A stretch of 64,000 nt of DNA from Lentzea albidocapillata (GTDB lineage Bacteria > Actinomycetota > Actinomycetes > Mycobacteriales > Pseudonocardiaceae). The stretch lies in NCBI RefSeq assembly GCF_000719115.1, contig NZ_JOEA01000020.1, positions 248,001 through 312,000 on the forward strand. Reading direction: 5' to 3'. The notes below the pieces were generated by a model that saw nothing but the letters and a program-made list of their open reading frames with translations, did no database searches and had not been told where the DNA came from. How positions within the stretch are numbered: position 1 is the stretch's first letter; every line of letters begins with the position of its first letter. The position numbers and the translations under genes were made by a program. Positions 51,481 through 61,857 of this stretch are shown here, in pieces.

Positions 51481-52108
51481 TTGAGCGCGGCCGCCACTTC
51501 TTCGGCCGCACGCACGACGTGAGGGCCGATGACGTCCGCGTCGAGCTTCTCCAGCGCCACGACACCGACGGACGCCCTGAGGCCGGGCACACCGCGCACA
51601 GGCGCCGCGACGCCGTACGCGTTCGGCTGCAGCTCACCGGCCGAGACGACCCAAGGCTCGCCCGGATGGGATATCGCCTTGCCGGCCGCCCCGCGGTGCA
51701 CCGGGTGGCGGGAACCCACCCGGTACGCCACGTGGAAAGCGGTCCACGACGGTTCGACGACGGCGACGGCCTGGGCCTCGGTGCCGTCCGCGACCGTGAG
51801 GTGTGCGGTGGCGCCGACCTTCTCGGCGAGCTCTCGCAGTGCCGGGTTGGCCGCCATGCGCAGCTGGGGGAGGACGTTGGAGGCGAGGCGCAGCACGCCC
51901 AGGCCGAGCCTGACCTTCGAGCCCTCCCGGCGCACGAGACCGCGCGCCTGCAGGGGCACGAGAAGCCGGTACACGGCCGCTCTGGACGCGCCGATGGCCA
52001 CGGCGAGCTCCGAGATCGACGGTGCCTCGGACTCCGCCTCAGCGACCGCCTGGAGCAGCGCCAGACCCCGTTCCAGGGTCAGCGAGCTCTCCTTCGTCGC
52101 TCCGACCA

Positions 52109-52109
<1 letters not shown>
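51477..52109 (-). CDS. IclR family transcriptional regulator (hmg/fah operon)
   Basis: A 210-residue regulator. An N-terminal winged helix (LTLERGLALLQAVAEAESEAPSISELAVAIGASRAAVYRLL) is followed by a shortened effector domain (GATAHLTVADGTEAQAVAVVEP, HPVHRGAAGKAI, PVRGVPGLRASVGVVAL). It is about 40 residues shorter than typical IclR in the effector-domain loop. ATG 52109 overlaps the fahA stop (TGATG). In Pseudomonas an IclR-type repressor, HmgR, controls homogentisate genes; position here implies the same role. Confidence 0.92.
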
Positions 52110-53268
<1,159 letters not shown>

Positions 53269-53272
<4 letters not shown>

Positions 53273-54141
53273 AGCAGGCCCAGCCCCTCGAGGTCGGTGA
53301 CGGGTTCGGAGAGCGAGCACGAGCCGTAGCTCGCGAACACGCCTCGCACGGCGTGCGCGGCCTGGTCGCTGAGCGCCTTGGCCTCGGCGGTGAGAGCCTC
53401 GGCGTCGGTGCTCGCGAGCGCCTCGCGGACGTCACGGCCACTGAGGGACCGCGCGGTGGCCACGAGGAGGTTCAGGAAGCCGTGGTGGGTGAAGCCCTGC
53501 TCGTCGGTGTGGCGGACGGCCCTGTGCAGGCCCGCCGTCGCCTTGAACGCGACGCCGCCGCCGCTGACGACGGTGAGGAAGTCACCGACCTCCTCGACGC
53601 TCGGGAAGTTCTCCTGGGAGAGCCCTCCGCAGCGCAGCTTGGGCCAACTGCCGTGCTCGATGACCCGGCGGACGCCGTCGAGCCACTCGGCACCGCCGCG
53701 GCGGGGTTCGACGACGCGGATGACGTCCTCGGGGACGAACTCCGACACGCGCTCGAGCCACACCTCGTCCACATCGGACGGTGCGGGCATCTCGACCATG
53801 CGCAGAGCCAGGAGTTCGCTTCTGCTCTCGACGATCGACACGGCTTTCGGCACGCCGCCGAGGCCGGTGTCGATCACGAGGCTCAGTGCTATCGGTTTGG
53901 CCGGCTTGACCTTGATCAGTTCGGTGATCAGCTCGGCGAGGCGGGAGGCAGGACAGAGGAAGAGGCCCATGACGCCGGAGAAGTCGCCGACTCGTCCGTC
54001 GAGGTGACCGCGCACCGCGTCGGGCATCGACGCGTTCCCCGGAGGGAACAGCGCGGCATCATCCACAAGCCTCGCGAGCAGGGGCGGAGTACCGCGCGGA
54101 CCGGGCGCACGGAGTTCGACAGCGCTTGACACGGCTGACAC
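53269..54141 (-). CDS. uncharacterised protein of the homogentisate operon
   Basis: A cytosolic protein of about 290 residues (GTG 54141 or GTG 54132), overlapping fahA by 4 bp. Its visible features are LLARLVDDAALFPPGNASMPDAV at the start and IALSLVIDTGLGGVPKAVSIVESRSELLALRMVEMPAP in the middle. KLRCGGLSQENFPSVEEVGDFLTVV, GGGVAFKATAGLHRAVRH and THHGFLNLLVATA follow. The alternating strand/helix order with RCGG and FKATAG motifs suggests a TIM-barrel-like fold. I do not recognise the family. It takes the place where maleylacetoacetate isomerase would be expected, but has no glutathione-S-transferase look. Confidence 0.82.
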
Positions 54142-54171
54142 GCTAGCCGTGTACCGCCAACTGAACAAAGA

Positions 54172-54188
54172 TGTCCGATAGTCGAACG
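54172..54188. promoter_or_regulatory. IclR-type operator candidate in the hmgA/fah divergent promoter
   Basis: TGTCCGATAGTCGAACG is a 17 bp imperfect palindrome (arms TGTCCGA / TCGAACG, two mismatches) between the divergent hmgA and fah operons, 26 bp upstream of the hmgA start. Size, position and an iclR gene in the operon support an IclR operator. Confidence 0.5.
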
Positions 54189-54213
54189 TCTTGGAAGGAC
54201 CCGGAGAGCACTC

Positions 54214-55386
54214 ATGGCTTACTACCGCCAGGTGGGAGAGATCCCCCGAAAGCGCCACACCCAGTTCCGCAAACCGGACGGTGGCCTCTACGCGGAAGAG
54301 CTCATGGGAGTCGAGGGGTTCTCGGCGGATTCGGCACTGCTCTACCACCGGTACCTGCCTACCGCGATCGTCAACGCGGAGACGGTGAAGGACGAGCGCG
54401 GGACCGCTTCCCCGAACCTGCCGCTGAAGCCCCGTCACTTCAAGACGACCGATCTGACCTGGGCTTCTGACGAGGTCGACGCGGTGACCGGGCGGCGCAA
54501 GCTGTTCTCGAACCCGGACGTGACCATCGGTTTCGTGGTGGCCAACGCGCCGTCTCCGCTGTACCGCAACGCCTTCGGGGACGAGCTGCTGTACGTGCAG
54601 GCCGGTTCGGGCGTCATCGAGACGATCTACGGGGCGTTGACGGTCGGCGACGGCGACTACGTCGTGATCCCGACCTCGTGCACCTACCGGGTCGTGCCGT
54701 CCTCGCCGATGTCGTTGCTCGTGCTGGAGGCGACCGGGCACGTCGGGCCGCCCAAGCGCTACCTGTCCAAGGCCGGCCAGTTCCTGGAGCACTCGCCGTA
54801 CTGCGAGCGGGACATCCGGGGGCCGGAGGAGCCGTTGCTCGTCGAGGGCACCGATGTCGACGTGCTCGTGCGGCACCGTGCGGGACTCACGCGTTTCACC
54901 TACGCGAACCACCCGTTCGACGTCGTCGGCTGGGACGGGCACCTGTACCCGTGGGCGTTCAACATCCGCGACTTCGAGCCGATCACCGGCCGCGTGCACC
55001 AGCCACCGCCCGTGCACCAGACGTTCGAGGGCCCGAACTTCGTCGTGTGCTCGTTCGTGCCGCGCAAGGTCGACTACCACCCGCTGTCCGTGCCGGTGCC
55101 GTACAACCACGCGAACGTCGACTCGGACGAGCTGATGTTCTACGTCGGCGGCAACTACGAGGCGCGCAAGGGGTCGGGCATCGGCATCGGCTCGCTGTCG
55201 CTGCACCCCTCGGGCTGCACGCACGGCCCGCAGCCCGGTGCGGTGGAGGCGTCCCTGGGCGTCGACTACTTCGACGAGACCGCGGTCATGGTGGACACCT
55301 TCCGCCCGTTGGAGTTGGGTGAGGCGGCGGAGGCCTCCGAGGACCCGGCATACGCGTGGACGTGGGCCCGTCGCGGTCCGGCCTGA
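54214..55386 (+). CDS. hmgA: homogentisate 1,2-dioxygenase
   Basis: Fe(II) dioxygenase opening the homogentisate ring to maleylacetoacetate in tyrosine catabolism. The 390-residue protein is the shorter actinobacterial form. The cupin core has NAFGDELLYVQAGSGVIETIYG and GDYVVIPTSCTYRVV; the iron ligands lie in PPVHQTFEGPNFVVCSFVPRKVDYHP and LSLHPSGCTHGPQPG. ATG 54214 follows GGAAGGACCCGGAG. It is divergent from the fah operon. Confidence 0.96.
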   Translation: MAYYRQVGEIPRKRHTQFRKPDGGLYAEELMGVEGFSADSALLYHRYLPTAIVNAETVKDERGTASPNLPLKPRHFKTTDLTWASDEVDAVTGRRKLFSNPDVTIGFVVANAPSPLYRNAFGDELLYVQAGSGVIETIYGALTVGDGDYVVIPTSCTYRVVPSSPMSLLVLEATGHVGPPKRYLSKAGQFLEHSPYCERDIRGPEEPLLVEGTDVDVLVRHRAGLTRFTYANHPFDVVGWDGHLYPWAFNIRDFEPITGRVHQPPPVHQTFEGPNFVVCSFVPRKVDYHPLSVPVPYNHANVDSDELMFYVGGNYEARKGSGIGIGSLSLHPSGCTHGPQPGAVEASLGVDYFDETAVMVDTFRPLELGEAAEASEDPAYAWTWARRGPA

Positions 55387-55419
55387 TTTTCTGTCGGGGG
55401 TCCTCGCTAGTTTGGTCTC

Positions 55420-56583
55420 GTGAGGACAAGAGCCGTTCCGATGCGCTGGCAGGGCCTGGGCAAGGCCCTGCCGGTGCTGTGGGGCCTCTACAAGGGCTCC
55501 GGCTCGATGCCGTACCGCGTGTGCGTCGACCTGGCCGCGGGCTCGGCCAAGTGCACGTGCCCGTCCCGCAAGTTCCCCTGCAAGCACGCCGTGAGCCTGC
55601 AGGAACTCGACATCCCGGACGCCCTCCCGCCCGACTGGGTGGAGGAGTGGACCACCCGCCGTGCCGCCCGCGAACTCGACTCCTCACCCGAGGCCGCCGC
55701 CCGCCGGGTGCGTGCCCGCGAGAAGACGGCGGCGAACCGAGCCGCCGCCATGTCCGCGGGCATCGACGGCCTGCGCGACTGGCTCCTGGACGTCGCCTCC
55801 GCCGGCATCGCCTCCCTGCCGGGCCGCCCCGCCTCGTGGTGGCAGGCGTTCACCGCCCGCATGATCGACGCCCAGGTCCCCGGCGTGGCCGGCGCGGTGG
55901 CCGAGATCCAGGAGATCGTGGCGCGCTCGGGCCCCCGCTGGACCGCCGACGTGGCCGACCGCCTCGGCGGCCTGCACCTGCTGTGCTTCGTGCAGCCGCG
56001 CACCCGCCTGGGCGTCACGGTCCCCGAGGAGACGGTGAAGGCCACGCCGGGCATCTCCGACCGCTGGGTGGCCCTGCTGCGCCTGGAGACCGACGACGGC
56101 CGAGTCCGCACCGTCCGCCAGTGGTGCTGGGGCCGCCAGACGTCCCGCTGGGTGGTGGCGATCCGCCACTCCGCCGTGGGAGCCCCCGTTCCGCTGCTCC
56201 CACACGGCCTGGAGTCCTCGGCCCTGGTCCACCCCTACCCGGCCTCGGACCGGGTGGCCCTGGGCGAACTGGAAGGCTCCCGCACCCCGGACCCGGTCCC
56301 CGCCCCGCAGTCGTGGCGAGCGTCCCTGGCCTCCCTCGAACCGATGCTGACCGCAGACCCGTGGCAACGCCTCTTCCCACTCGGCTGTGCTTCGGTCCGG
56401 CTGCACGGTTCCGCCCTGGTCGACCCCTCCGGCCACGGCCTGCCCGTCCGCGACGACACGGGCCTCGACATGGCTCTGGCGCTGACCGGCGGCCTCCCGT
56501 TCGACGCCTGGGGCCTGTGGGACGGCCACGCCCTCCGGCTGGGAGCGGTGTCGCTGAACGGCACCCTGGAGGTGGTCGCGTGA
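55420..56583 (+). CDS. SWIM zinc-finger protein of the MoxR/vWA cluster (YehQ-like)
   Basis: A 387-residue cytosolic protein from GTG 55420. The N-terminal SWIM motif is KCTCPSRKFPCKH (about residues 44-56) after GSGSMPYRVCVDL. A helical Ala/Arg-rich middle and a C-terminal domain (RWVALLRLETDDGRVRTVRQWCWGR, FDAWGLWDGHALRLGAVSLNG) follow. The protein starts closer to the SWIM motif than most relatives. SWIM domains bind DNA or protein. It is the first gene of the five-gene cluster and overlaps the next ORF by GTGA. Confidence 0.9.
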   Translation: MRTRAVPMRWQGLGKALPVLWGLYKGSGSMPYRVCVDLAAGSAKCTCPSRKFPCKHAVSLQELDIPDALPPDWVEEWTTRRAARELDSSPEAAARRVRAREKTAANRAAAMSAGIDGLRDWLLDVASAGIASLPGRPASWWQAFTARMIDAQVPGVAGAVAEIQEIVARSGPRWTADVADRLGGLHLLCFVQPRTRLGVTVPEETVKATPGISDRWVALLRLETDDGRVRTVRQWCWGRQTSRWVVAIRHSAVGAPVPLLPHGLESSALVHPYPASDRVALGELEGSRTPDPVPAPQSWRASLASLEPMLTADPWQRLFPLGCASVRLHGSALVDPSGHGLPVRDDTGLDMALALTGGLPFDAWGLWDGHALRLGAVSLNGTLEVVA

Positions 56584-57032
56584 CCACCCCCGACACCCCG
56601 CGCCGCCGCACCGCACCCAGCTGCTCCGAGGGCGTGCGGCCGCATCCACTCGCCCGTCAGGCCGTCCGCCCACCTGCCGACGCCGTACCACCGCACTCCG
56701 CTCACCGCCGGGCTTCCCGCCCACCGGCCGAGGCCGCGGCCTTCCACACCATGGTCGTGCCCGCTCACTCTCACCACACCCCGGCCGCCCACACGCAGCA
56801 CATCCCGGCTGCGCCACCGGCCCTCTCCCAGCGCACTCCAGGCGGGTCGGCTCGCCCCCGCTCCGTCTCGCCCGCCGAGCGCACTCCGGCCGCGCTACCC
56901 GCCCAGTCCCACCGCACCCCGGCCGCGCCACCGGCCCGCTTCCTCCTCGCCCGCTCCCGCCTCACTGGTGCCACGCGCCTCGCCTCCGCCACGCCACCCG
57001 CCCACCCCCGCGACACCAGGGAGGCGGCGTGA
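56580..57032 (+). CDS. low-complexity Pro/His/Thr/Ala-rich ORF within the MoxR cluster
   Basis: GTG 56580 overlaps the SWIM stop (GTGA), and the ORF stop overlaps the DUF5691 start in the same way, so a ribosome could pass through all three. The 150-residue product is Pro/Ala/His/Arg/Ser/Thr-rich with degenerate repeats of about TPAAxPAxSxRTP (for example RTPAALPAQSHRTPAAPPAR). It has no fold I recognise, and high GC alone can keep such frames open. The two exact overlaps argue that it is translated. It could be a disordered linker protein or a remnant of a longer SWIM protein. Confidence 0.5.
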   Translation: MTTPDTPRRRTAPSCSEGVRPHPLARQAVRPPADAVPPHSAHRRASRPPAEAAAFHTMVVPAHSHHTPAAHTQHIPAAPPALSQRTPGGSARPRSVSPAERTPAALPAQSHRTPAAPPARFLLARSRLTGATRLASATPPAHPRDTREAA

Positions 57033-58456
57033 AGGCCGAGTGGTCCAAGACCGTCCAGGACCTCCTCATCGGCACCACGAGGGGCGGAGGCGACCCGACG
57101 GCCCTTCTGTCCGACTGCGCCGCCCTCGGCGTGGCGGCGTTCGGCGCCACCCTCCCGCAGGAGGCCACCGCCGAGCCGCTGCTGCTCGCCCCACCCGAGT
57201 CCGCCGCCCTCCCCAGACCGGCCGCCAGAGCGGTCCTGGAAGCGATCATGAGCCTCGACGACGAGGTCCTGCTCACGGAGTGGTGTGCCCTCGCCAAGGC
57301 CAACGGCGTCGTGGCCGAGCACCGCATGCTTCCGGCCCTGCTCGCCCTCGGCACGGCCCGCCCGGGCCTGCGGGCCGCGGTGGTCGAGGTCCTCGGCACG
57401 AGGGGCCGCTGGCTCGCGAACACCCGGCCCGGCTGGTCCTGGGCGAGCGGTGCCGCACCGCTGGTGGACGAGGTCCCGCTCGAAGAGATCCTCGACCTGC
57501 CCAGCGCCCAGCGGGTCCGCGCCCTGCGCCGCAAGCGCAAGGCGGACCCGGCTCAGGTCGGCGCGTTCATCGCGCGGGAGTTCGTGGAGTCCCGCCGCTC
57601 GGCCGACCGCCAGGTGCTGATCAGCGCCCTCGAGACCGGCCTGGGCCCGCAGGACGAGCGGCTCCTGGAAGCCGCGCTCGATGACAAGGCGGCGGCCGTC
57701 CACGACGAGGCGCTGCGCCTCCTGCGCAACCTGGGCCGCACGCGCCTCGCCGCCCGCGCGGCACACCGCCTGCGCCACGGCCTCCGCCTGACCGCGGACG
57801 GGCTCGACGTCCGGCCCGACGAGCTCTGGACCGGACAGGCCGACGCGGCCGAGCTGCGCGACCTGATGCGTGACGGTTCCGAGAAGGGTGTGGCCGGTCG
57901 CATCCGGGCCGCCGCCGCGAGTGTTCCGCCGTCGTACTGGACCGCGACGCTCAAGGCCGACGACGCCAAGGCCGCCGGCATCCTCCGGCGGGGGCCGTGG
58001 GCCGGCGCGCTGCTCAGGGGTGTCGCCGACCAGCTCGCCGCCGCGAAGGACCCGCGTCCGTGGGCTGTTGCGGCCGCGGAGACGCTGACCGGTATGGAGC
58101 AGCTGGAGATGCTGGCCGCGTTGCCCGCCGAGGTCGCCGAGCAGGCGGTCGTGGCGGTGTCGAAGGGCTGGCACTACGACCTGCTCGACCACGCCTGCGC
58201 CCAGCTGCCGGCACCGTGGTCGGCGGAGACGACCCGAGCGCTCCTGCACCGGTATGCCGCCCTGCCCGATCCGCGCTGGCGGTCGGGGCGTCCGCCGGCC
58301 GTGTTGCTCGCGCGGGGTGACGCGGACCTGCTCGGCGCGAGCTGGGAGGCTCTGACCCGTCGCTGGCCGGAGAACTCCCTGGAACTGGAGATCCTCCGGC
58401 TCCGCATCCGCCTGCGCGAATCGTTCGCTCCAGCACCGCCCCAGGAGGCCCAGTGA
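57029..58456 (+). CDS. DUF5691 family protein
   Basis: A 475-residue all-helical cytosolic protein (GTG 57029). It begins EWSKTVQDLLIGTTRGG and contains VVAEHRMLPALLALGTARPGLRAAV, ILDLPSAQRVRALRRKRKADPAQ and SVPPSYWTATL. It ends in repeated helices (ALLHRYAALPDPRWRSG) that look like HEAT-type scaffolding. DUF5691 is encoded beside SWIM, MoxR, DUF5682 and vWA genes in actinobacteria and is without known function. It overlaps the MoxR gene by 4 bp. Confidence 0.88.
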   Translation: MKAEWSKTVQDLLIGTTRGGGDPTALLSDCAALGVAAFGATLPQEATAEPLLLAPPESAALPRPAARAVLEAIMSLDDEVLLTEWCALAKANGVVAEHRMLPALLALGTARPGLRAAVVEVLGTRGRWLANTRPGWSWASGAAPLVDEVPLEEILDLPSAQRVRALRRKRKADPAQVGAFIAREFVESRRSADRQVLISALETGLGPQDERLLEAALDDKAAAVHDEALRLLRNLGRTRLAARAAHRLRHGLRLTADGLDVRPDELWTGQADAAELRDLMRDGSEKGVAGRIRAAAASVPPSYWTATLKADDAKAAGILRRGPWAGALLRGVADQLAAAKDPRPWAVAAAETLTGMEQLEMLAALPAEVAEQAVVAVSKGWHYDLLDHACAQLPAPWSAETTRALLHRYAALPDPRWRSGRPPAVLLARGDADLLGASWEALTRRWPENSLELEILRLRIRLRESFAPAPPQEAQ

Positions 58457-59538
58457 CCGCCGTGCTCAGGCCGACGGCCGAACAGCAGTACGCCGCCGAG
58501 CTCGAGGCCGTCGCGGCCCAGGACGACCGGCTGCGGCCGCCCAACTGGCGTCTGTCCCCGCGGGCCGTGGTCACCTACGTCCTGGGCGGCACGCTCGGCG
58601 ACGGCACCGTGATCTCGCCGAAGTACGTGGGCTCGCGCAGGCTCGTCGAGGTCGCGGTGGGCACGCTCGTCACGGACCGGGCGTTGCTGCTCGTCGGCGT
58701 GCCGGGCACGGCCAAGTCGTGGCTGTCCGAGCACCTCGCGGCGGCGATCAGCGGCAACTCGACGCTGGTGGTCCAGGGAACGGCGGGCACGAGCGAGGAC
58801 CAGGTCCGCTACGGCTGGAACTACGCCCGCCTCATCGCCGAAGGTCCCAGCGAGAACGCCATCGTGCCGAGCCCGGTCATGAAGGGCATGCAGCAGGGAT
58901 CGGTCGTGCGGATCGAAGAGCTCACCCGCATGCCGTCCGAGGTGCAGGACTCGTTCATCACCGTCCTCAGCGAGAAGTCGCTGCCGGTGCCGGAGCTGAA
59001 CTCGCAGGTCCAGGCCGTCCCCGGCTTCACGGTCATCGCGACGGCCAACGACCGCGACCGCGGCGTCAACCAGATGTCGTCGGCGCTCGCCCGGCGCTTC
59101 AACACGGTCGTGCTGCCGCCGCCCGCGACCGAGGACGCCGAGGTCGAGATCGTCATCACCCGAGCCCAGCAGCTCGGCAAGGCGCTCCAACTGCCCGCCG
59201 AACCGCCCGCGCTCGACGAGGTGCGCCGTGTCGTGCGGATCTTCCGCGAGCTGCGCAACGGTTCCACTGTGGACGGTCGCACGCAGCTGAAGAAGCCGAG
59301 CGGCAGCCTGTCCACCGCCGAGGCGATCTCGGTCATCGCGAACGGCATGGCGCTCGCCGGCCACTTCGGCGACGGCACACTGGGCGCGGACGAGCTCGCG
59401 AGCGGCCTCATCGGGTCCGTGATCAAGGACCGGGTGTCGGACGCGACGGTCTGGCAGGAGTACCTGGAGACGGTGCTGAAGGAGCGTGCCGAGTGGCGTG
59501 ACCTCTACCGGGCCTGCCTGGACGCCAGCGGTGACTGA
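58453..59538 (+). CDS. MoxR-type AAA+ ATPase (YehL-like)
   Basis: A 361-residue AAA+ ATPase (GTG 58453). Walker A is VGVPGTAKSW, Walker B VVRIEELTRMP, sensor 1 FTVIATANDRDRGVN, and the Arg finger region SSALARRFNTVVL. The C-terminal lid is helical. MoxR ATPases work as chaperones with vWA proteins, threading or remodelling targets; the partner here is the vWA protein at 50338. It is followed by DUF5682 with an 8 bp overlap. Confidence 0.93.
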   Translation: MTAVLRPTAEQQYAAELEAVAAQDDRLRPPNWRLSPRAVVTYVLGGTLGDGTVISPKYVGSRRLVEVAVGTLVTDRALLLVGVPGTAKSWLSEHLAAAISGNSTLVVQGTAGTSEDQVRYGWNYARLIAEGPSENAIVPSPVMKGMQQGSVVRIEELTRMPSEVQDSFITVLSEKSLPVPELNSQVQAVPGFTVIATANDRDRGVNQMSSALARRFNTVVLPPPATEDAEVEIVITRAQQLGKALQLPAEPPALDEVRRVVRIFRELRNGSTVDGRTQLKKPSGSLSTAEAISVIANGMALAGHFGDGTLGADELASGLIGSVIKDRVSDATVWQEYLETVLKERAEWRDLYRACLDASGD

Positions 59539-61696
59539 GCCGGTCCTCCTCGGCATCCGGCACCACGGCCCCGGCTCGGCCCGGATGGTCAAACGAGCGC
59601 TGGAGCAGGCGAGCCCGGCGCTCATCCTGATCGAAGGGCCACCGGAGGCCGACGCGCTCCTCGAGCACGTCCACGCGCTCACGCCGCCGGTCGCGATCCT
59701 GCTGCACGACGAGACCGAACCCGAGAGCGCGGCGTTCTGGCCGTTCGCGGAGTTCTCGCCGGAGTGGCAGGCGCTCAAGTACGCAAGCGAAAACGGCGCC
59801 ACAGCACGGTTCTTCGACCTGCCGGCCGCGGCGTCCATCGGCGACGACGGCCCGAGCGGCAACGTCGACCCCATCGGCCTGCTCGCCGAGGCCGCGGGCT
59901 TCGACGACCCGGAACGCTGGTGGGAGGACGTGGTCGAGCACAGCGCGTCGGACCCGCTCGACCTCGCGGGCGCCATCGCCGAGGCCATGGTCGCCGTGCG
60001 CGGGGAGTTCGAAGCCGAAGTAGGCGAACGCACGCTGCGCCGAGAAGCGTTCATGCGCCAGACGATCCGCAAGGCGCGCAAGGAGACCGACGGCCCGATA
60101 GTCGTGGTCTGCGGCGCCTGGCACATCCCCGCGCTGCTCGCCACACCGACCGTCGCCGCCGACACCGCGCTGCTCAAAGGCCTGCGCCGCCGCAAGATCT
60201 CCGGCACGTGGGTTCCGTGGAGCCACGGTCAACTGGCCGCCGAATCGGGTTACGGCGCCGGTATCGACTCCCCGGGCTGGTACGCGCACCTCTGGCAGCA
60301 CCAGGCCGACGTGGTCCCGCGCTGGTTCGCCAAAGCCGCCGCCGTGCTCCGGGAAGAAGATCTACCGGCATCGACGGCGAGCGCGGTGGAAGCCGTCCGG
60401 CTCGCGGAAACCCTTGCCGCACTGAGGGAACGCCCGAGCGCGGGCCTGAGCGAGGTCAACGAGGCAGCGCTCGCCGTGCTCTGCGGCGGCGAGGAGATCC
60501 ACCTCCGGCTGGTCCACCGCAAACTCGTCGTCGGCGAACGCCTGGGCGAGGTGGGCGACGCCGTCCCGCGCTCACCGCTGGCCGCGGATCTCCAACGCCT
60601 GCAACGCAAACTCCGCCTGCCCACGGACGTCCAGCCCAAGCAGCTCAAGCTGGACCTTCGTAAGGACACCGACCGCGAACGCTCGAAACTCCTGCAACGC
60701 CTGGAAGTTCTGGGCGTGCCGTGGGGCAAGCCGGACCGTTCCAACTCCCTCGGCACCTTCGCGGAGGTCTGGCAACTCCGCTGGGACCCGATCTTCGCGG
60801 TGTCCGTGGCCGTGGCCGCGCGCCACGGCACCACCGTCCACACGGCAGCCGAGACCGTCCTCGTCCAGGCCGCCAAGGACGCCACGCGAGTGGCCGACGC
60901 CGCCGCGGCCCTCACCAAGTCCGTGGGCTGCGAACTCCCTGCGGCCGTCACCGAGGCCCGCGACGCCCTGGACCGGTGCGCCGCGATGGCCACCGACGCC
61001 ATCGAACTGCTGGCCGCCCTCCCTGACCTGGCCAGGACGGTCCGCTACGGCTCAGTCCGGGGCACCGACCCGGAACTCCTGCGCGTGGCCCTGCACGGCC
61101 TGCTCACCCGAGGAGCGGTGGGCCTCCCGATCGCCTGCCGCAACGTCGACGACGAAACGGCGGAACACGCCCTGCAGGTGGTGGACGGCGCCCACGAGGC
61201 CACCCGCCTGGCAGCCGACGACGACCACCAGAAGACGTGGTGGCGAGCCCTGCACGCCCTCGTCAAGGCTGAAGCCCACGGCCTCCCGACGGGCAGGGCC
61301 ACCCGCCTGCTCTGGGAAGCCGGTGAACTGACCAGCGACGCCGTGGCCGCCCGCCTGCACCGCTCGGTCGCCACGGCGTTCGTGGCCGGCTTCCTGCGCG
61401 GCTCGGCCACCCTCCTGGCGGCGGACCCACGCCTCTTCGGCCTCATCGACGAATGGCTCAGCGGCCTGCGCGGCGAGTCGTTCGACGACGCCCTGCCCCT
61501 GCTCCGGCGAGCCATCACCGACTTCACGCCGGCCGAGCGCCGCCTGCTCGGCGAACGCGTCGTCGCGGGCGAGACCCCGCAACCGGCCGCCGACGACGAG
61601 TGGGACCTGGAGATCGCCGAACGCCTCGCGGCCCACGTCCGCGGCCTGATGGCCGGAGTTTCACGACCGCCGGATTCGCCGACCCCAGAGGCGTGA
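59531..61696 (+). CDS. DUF5682 family protein (YehM-like)
   Basis: A 721-residue cytosolic protein (GTG 59531). The first about 270 residues have LLGIRHHGPGSARMVKRAL, LILIEGPPEADALLEHV and IVVVCGAWHIPALL. These His/Glu motifs, and their spacing, recall the EreA/ChaN/TraB-TIKI superfamily of hydrolase-like proteins; this is inference. The rest is helical. It is nearly the size of E. coli YehM. It follows the MoxR gene with an 8 bp overlap and is the largest subunit of the cluster. Confidence 0.88.
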   Translation: MTEPVLLGIRHHGPGSARMVKRALEQASPALILIEGPPEADALLEHVHALTPPVAILLHDETEPESAAFWPFAEFSPEWQALKYASENGATARFFDLPAAASIGDDGPSGNVDPIGLLAEAAGFDDPERWWEDVVEHSASDPLDLAGAIAEAMVAVRGEFEAEVGERTLRREAFMRQTIRKARKETDGPIVVVCGAWHIPALLATPTVAADTALLKGLRRRKISGTWVPWSHGQLAAESGYGAGIDSPGWYAHLWQHQADVVPRWFAKAAAVLREEDLPASTASAVEAVRLAETLAALRERPSAGLSEVNEAALAVLCGGEEIHLRLVHRKLVVGERLGEVGDAVPRSPLAADLQRLQRKLRLPTDVQPKQLKLDLRKDTDRERSKLLQRLEVLGVPWGKPDRSNSLGTFAEVWQLRWDPIFAVSVAVAARHGTTVHTAAETVLVQAAKDATRVADAAAALTKSVGCELPAAVTEARDALDRCAAMATDAIELLAALPDLARTVRYGSVRGTDPELLRVALHGLLTRGAVGLPIACRNVDDETAEHALQVVDGAHEATRLAADDDHQKTWWRALHALVKAEAHGLPTGRATRLLWEAGELTSDAVAARLHRSVATAFVAGFLRGSATLLAADPRLFGLIDEWLSGLRGESFDDALPLLRRAITDFTPAERRLLGERVVAGETPQPAADDEWDLEIAERLAAHVRGLMAGVSRPPDSPTPEA

Positions 61697-61857
61697 CCGC
61701 ACCGGAAGAGCACCGCCTCACCGTCCCGGACGAAGGCCGCCTCGACGAGACCCAGCACCTCATCGACGAGGCCAAGAAGATCGCCCACGACCTGCGCGAA
61801 GAGGTCCCGGACACCGGTTCCGAGCCTCCCCGCGACGAAGGCTCCCCGGCGAACTAG
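61693..61857 (+). CDS. small acidic protein, 54 aa, last gene of the MoxR cluster
   Basis: GTG 61693 overlaps the DUF5682 stop (GTGA). The 54-residue product is acidic with one amphipathic helix (LDETQHLIDEAKKIAHDLRE) between disordered ends. The coupling makes translation likely. It could be a small accessory subunit. Its last 4 bp overlap the end of the convergent cupin gene. Confidence 0.6.
   Translation: MTAPEEHRLTVPDEGRLDETQHLIDEAKKIAHDLREEVPDTGSEPPRDEGSPAN

Noticed and set aside
56580..57032. DNA repeats in this stretch as a mobile or regulatory repeat element.
   Set aside because: The repeats follow codon periodicity of a Pro/Ala/His/Thr-rich frame and have no inverted ends.
58174..60207. 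A 677-codon minus-strand frame opposite MoxR and DUF5682.
   Set aside because: Antisense shadow; AAA+ motifs on the plus strand are complete.
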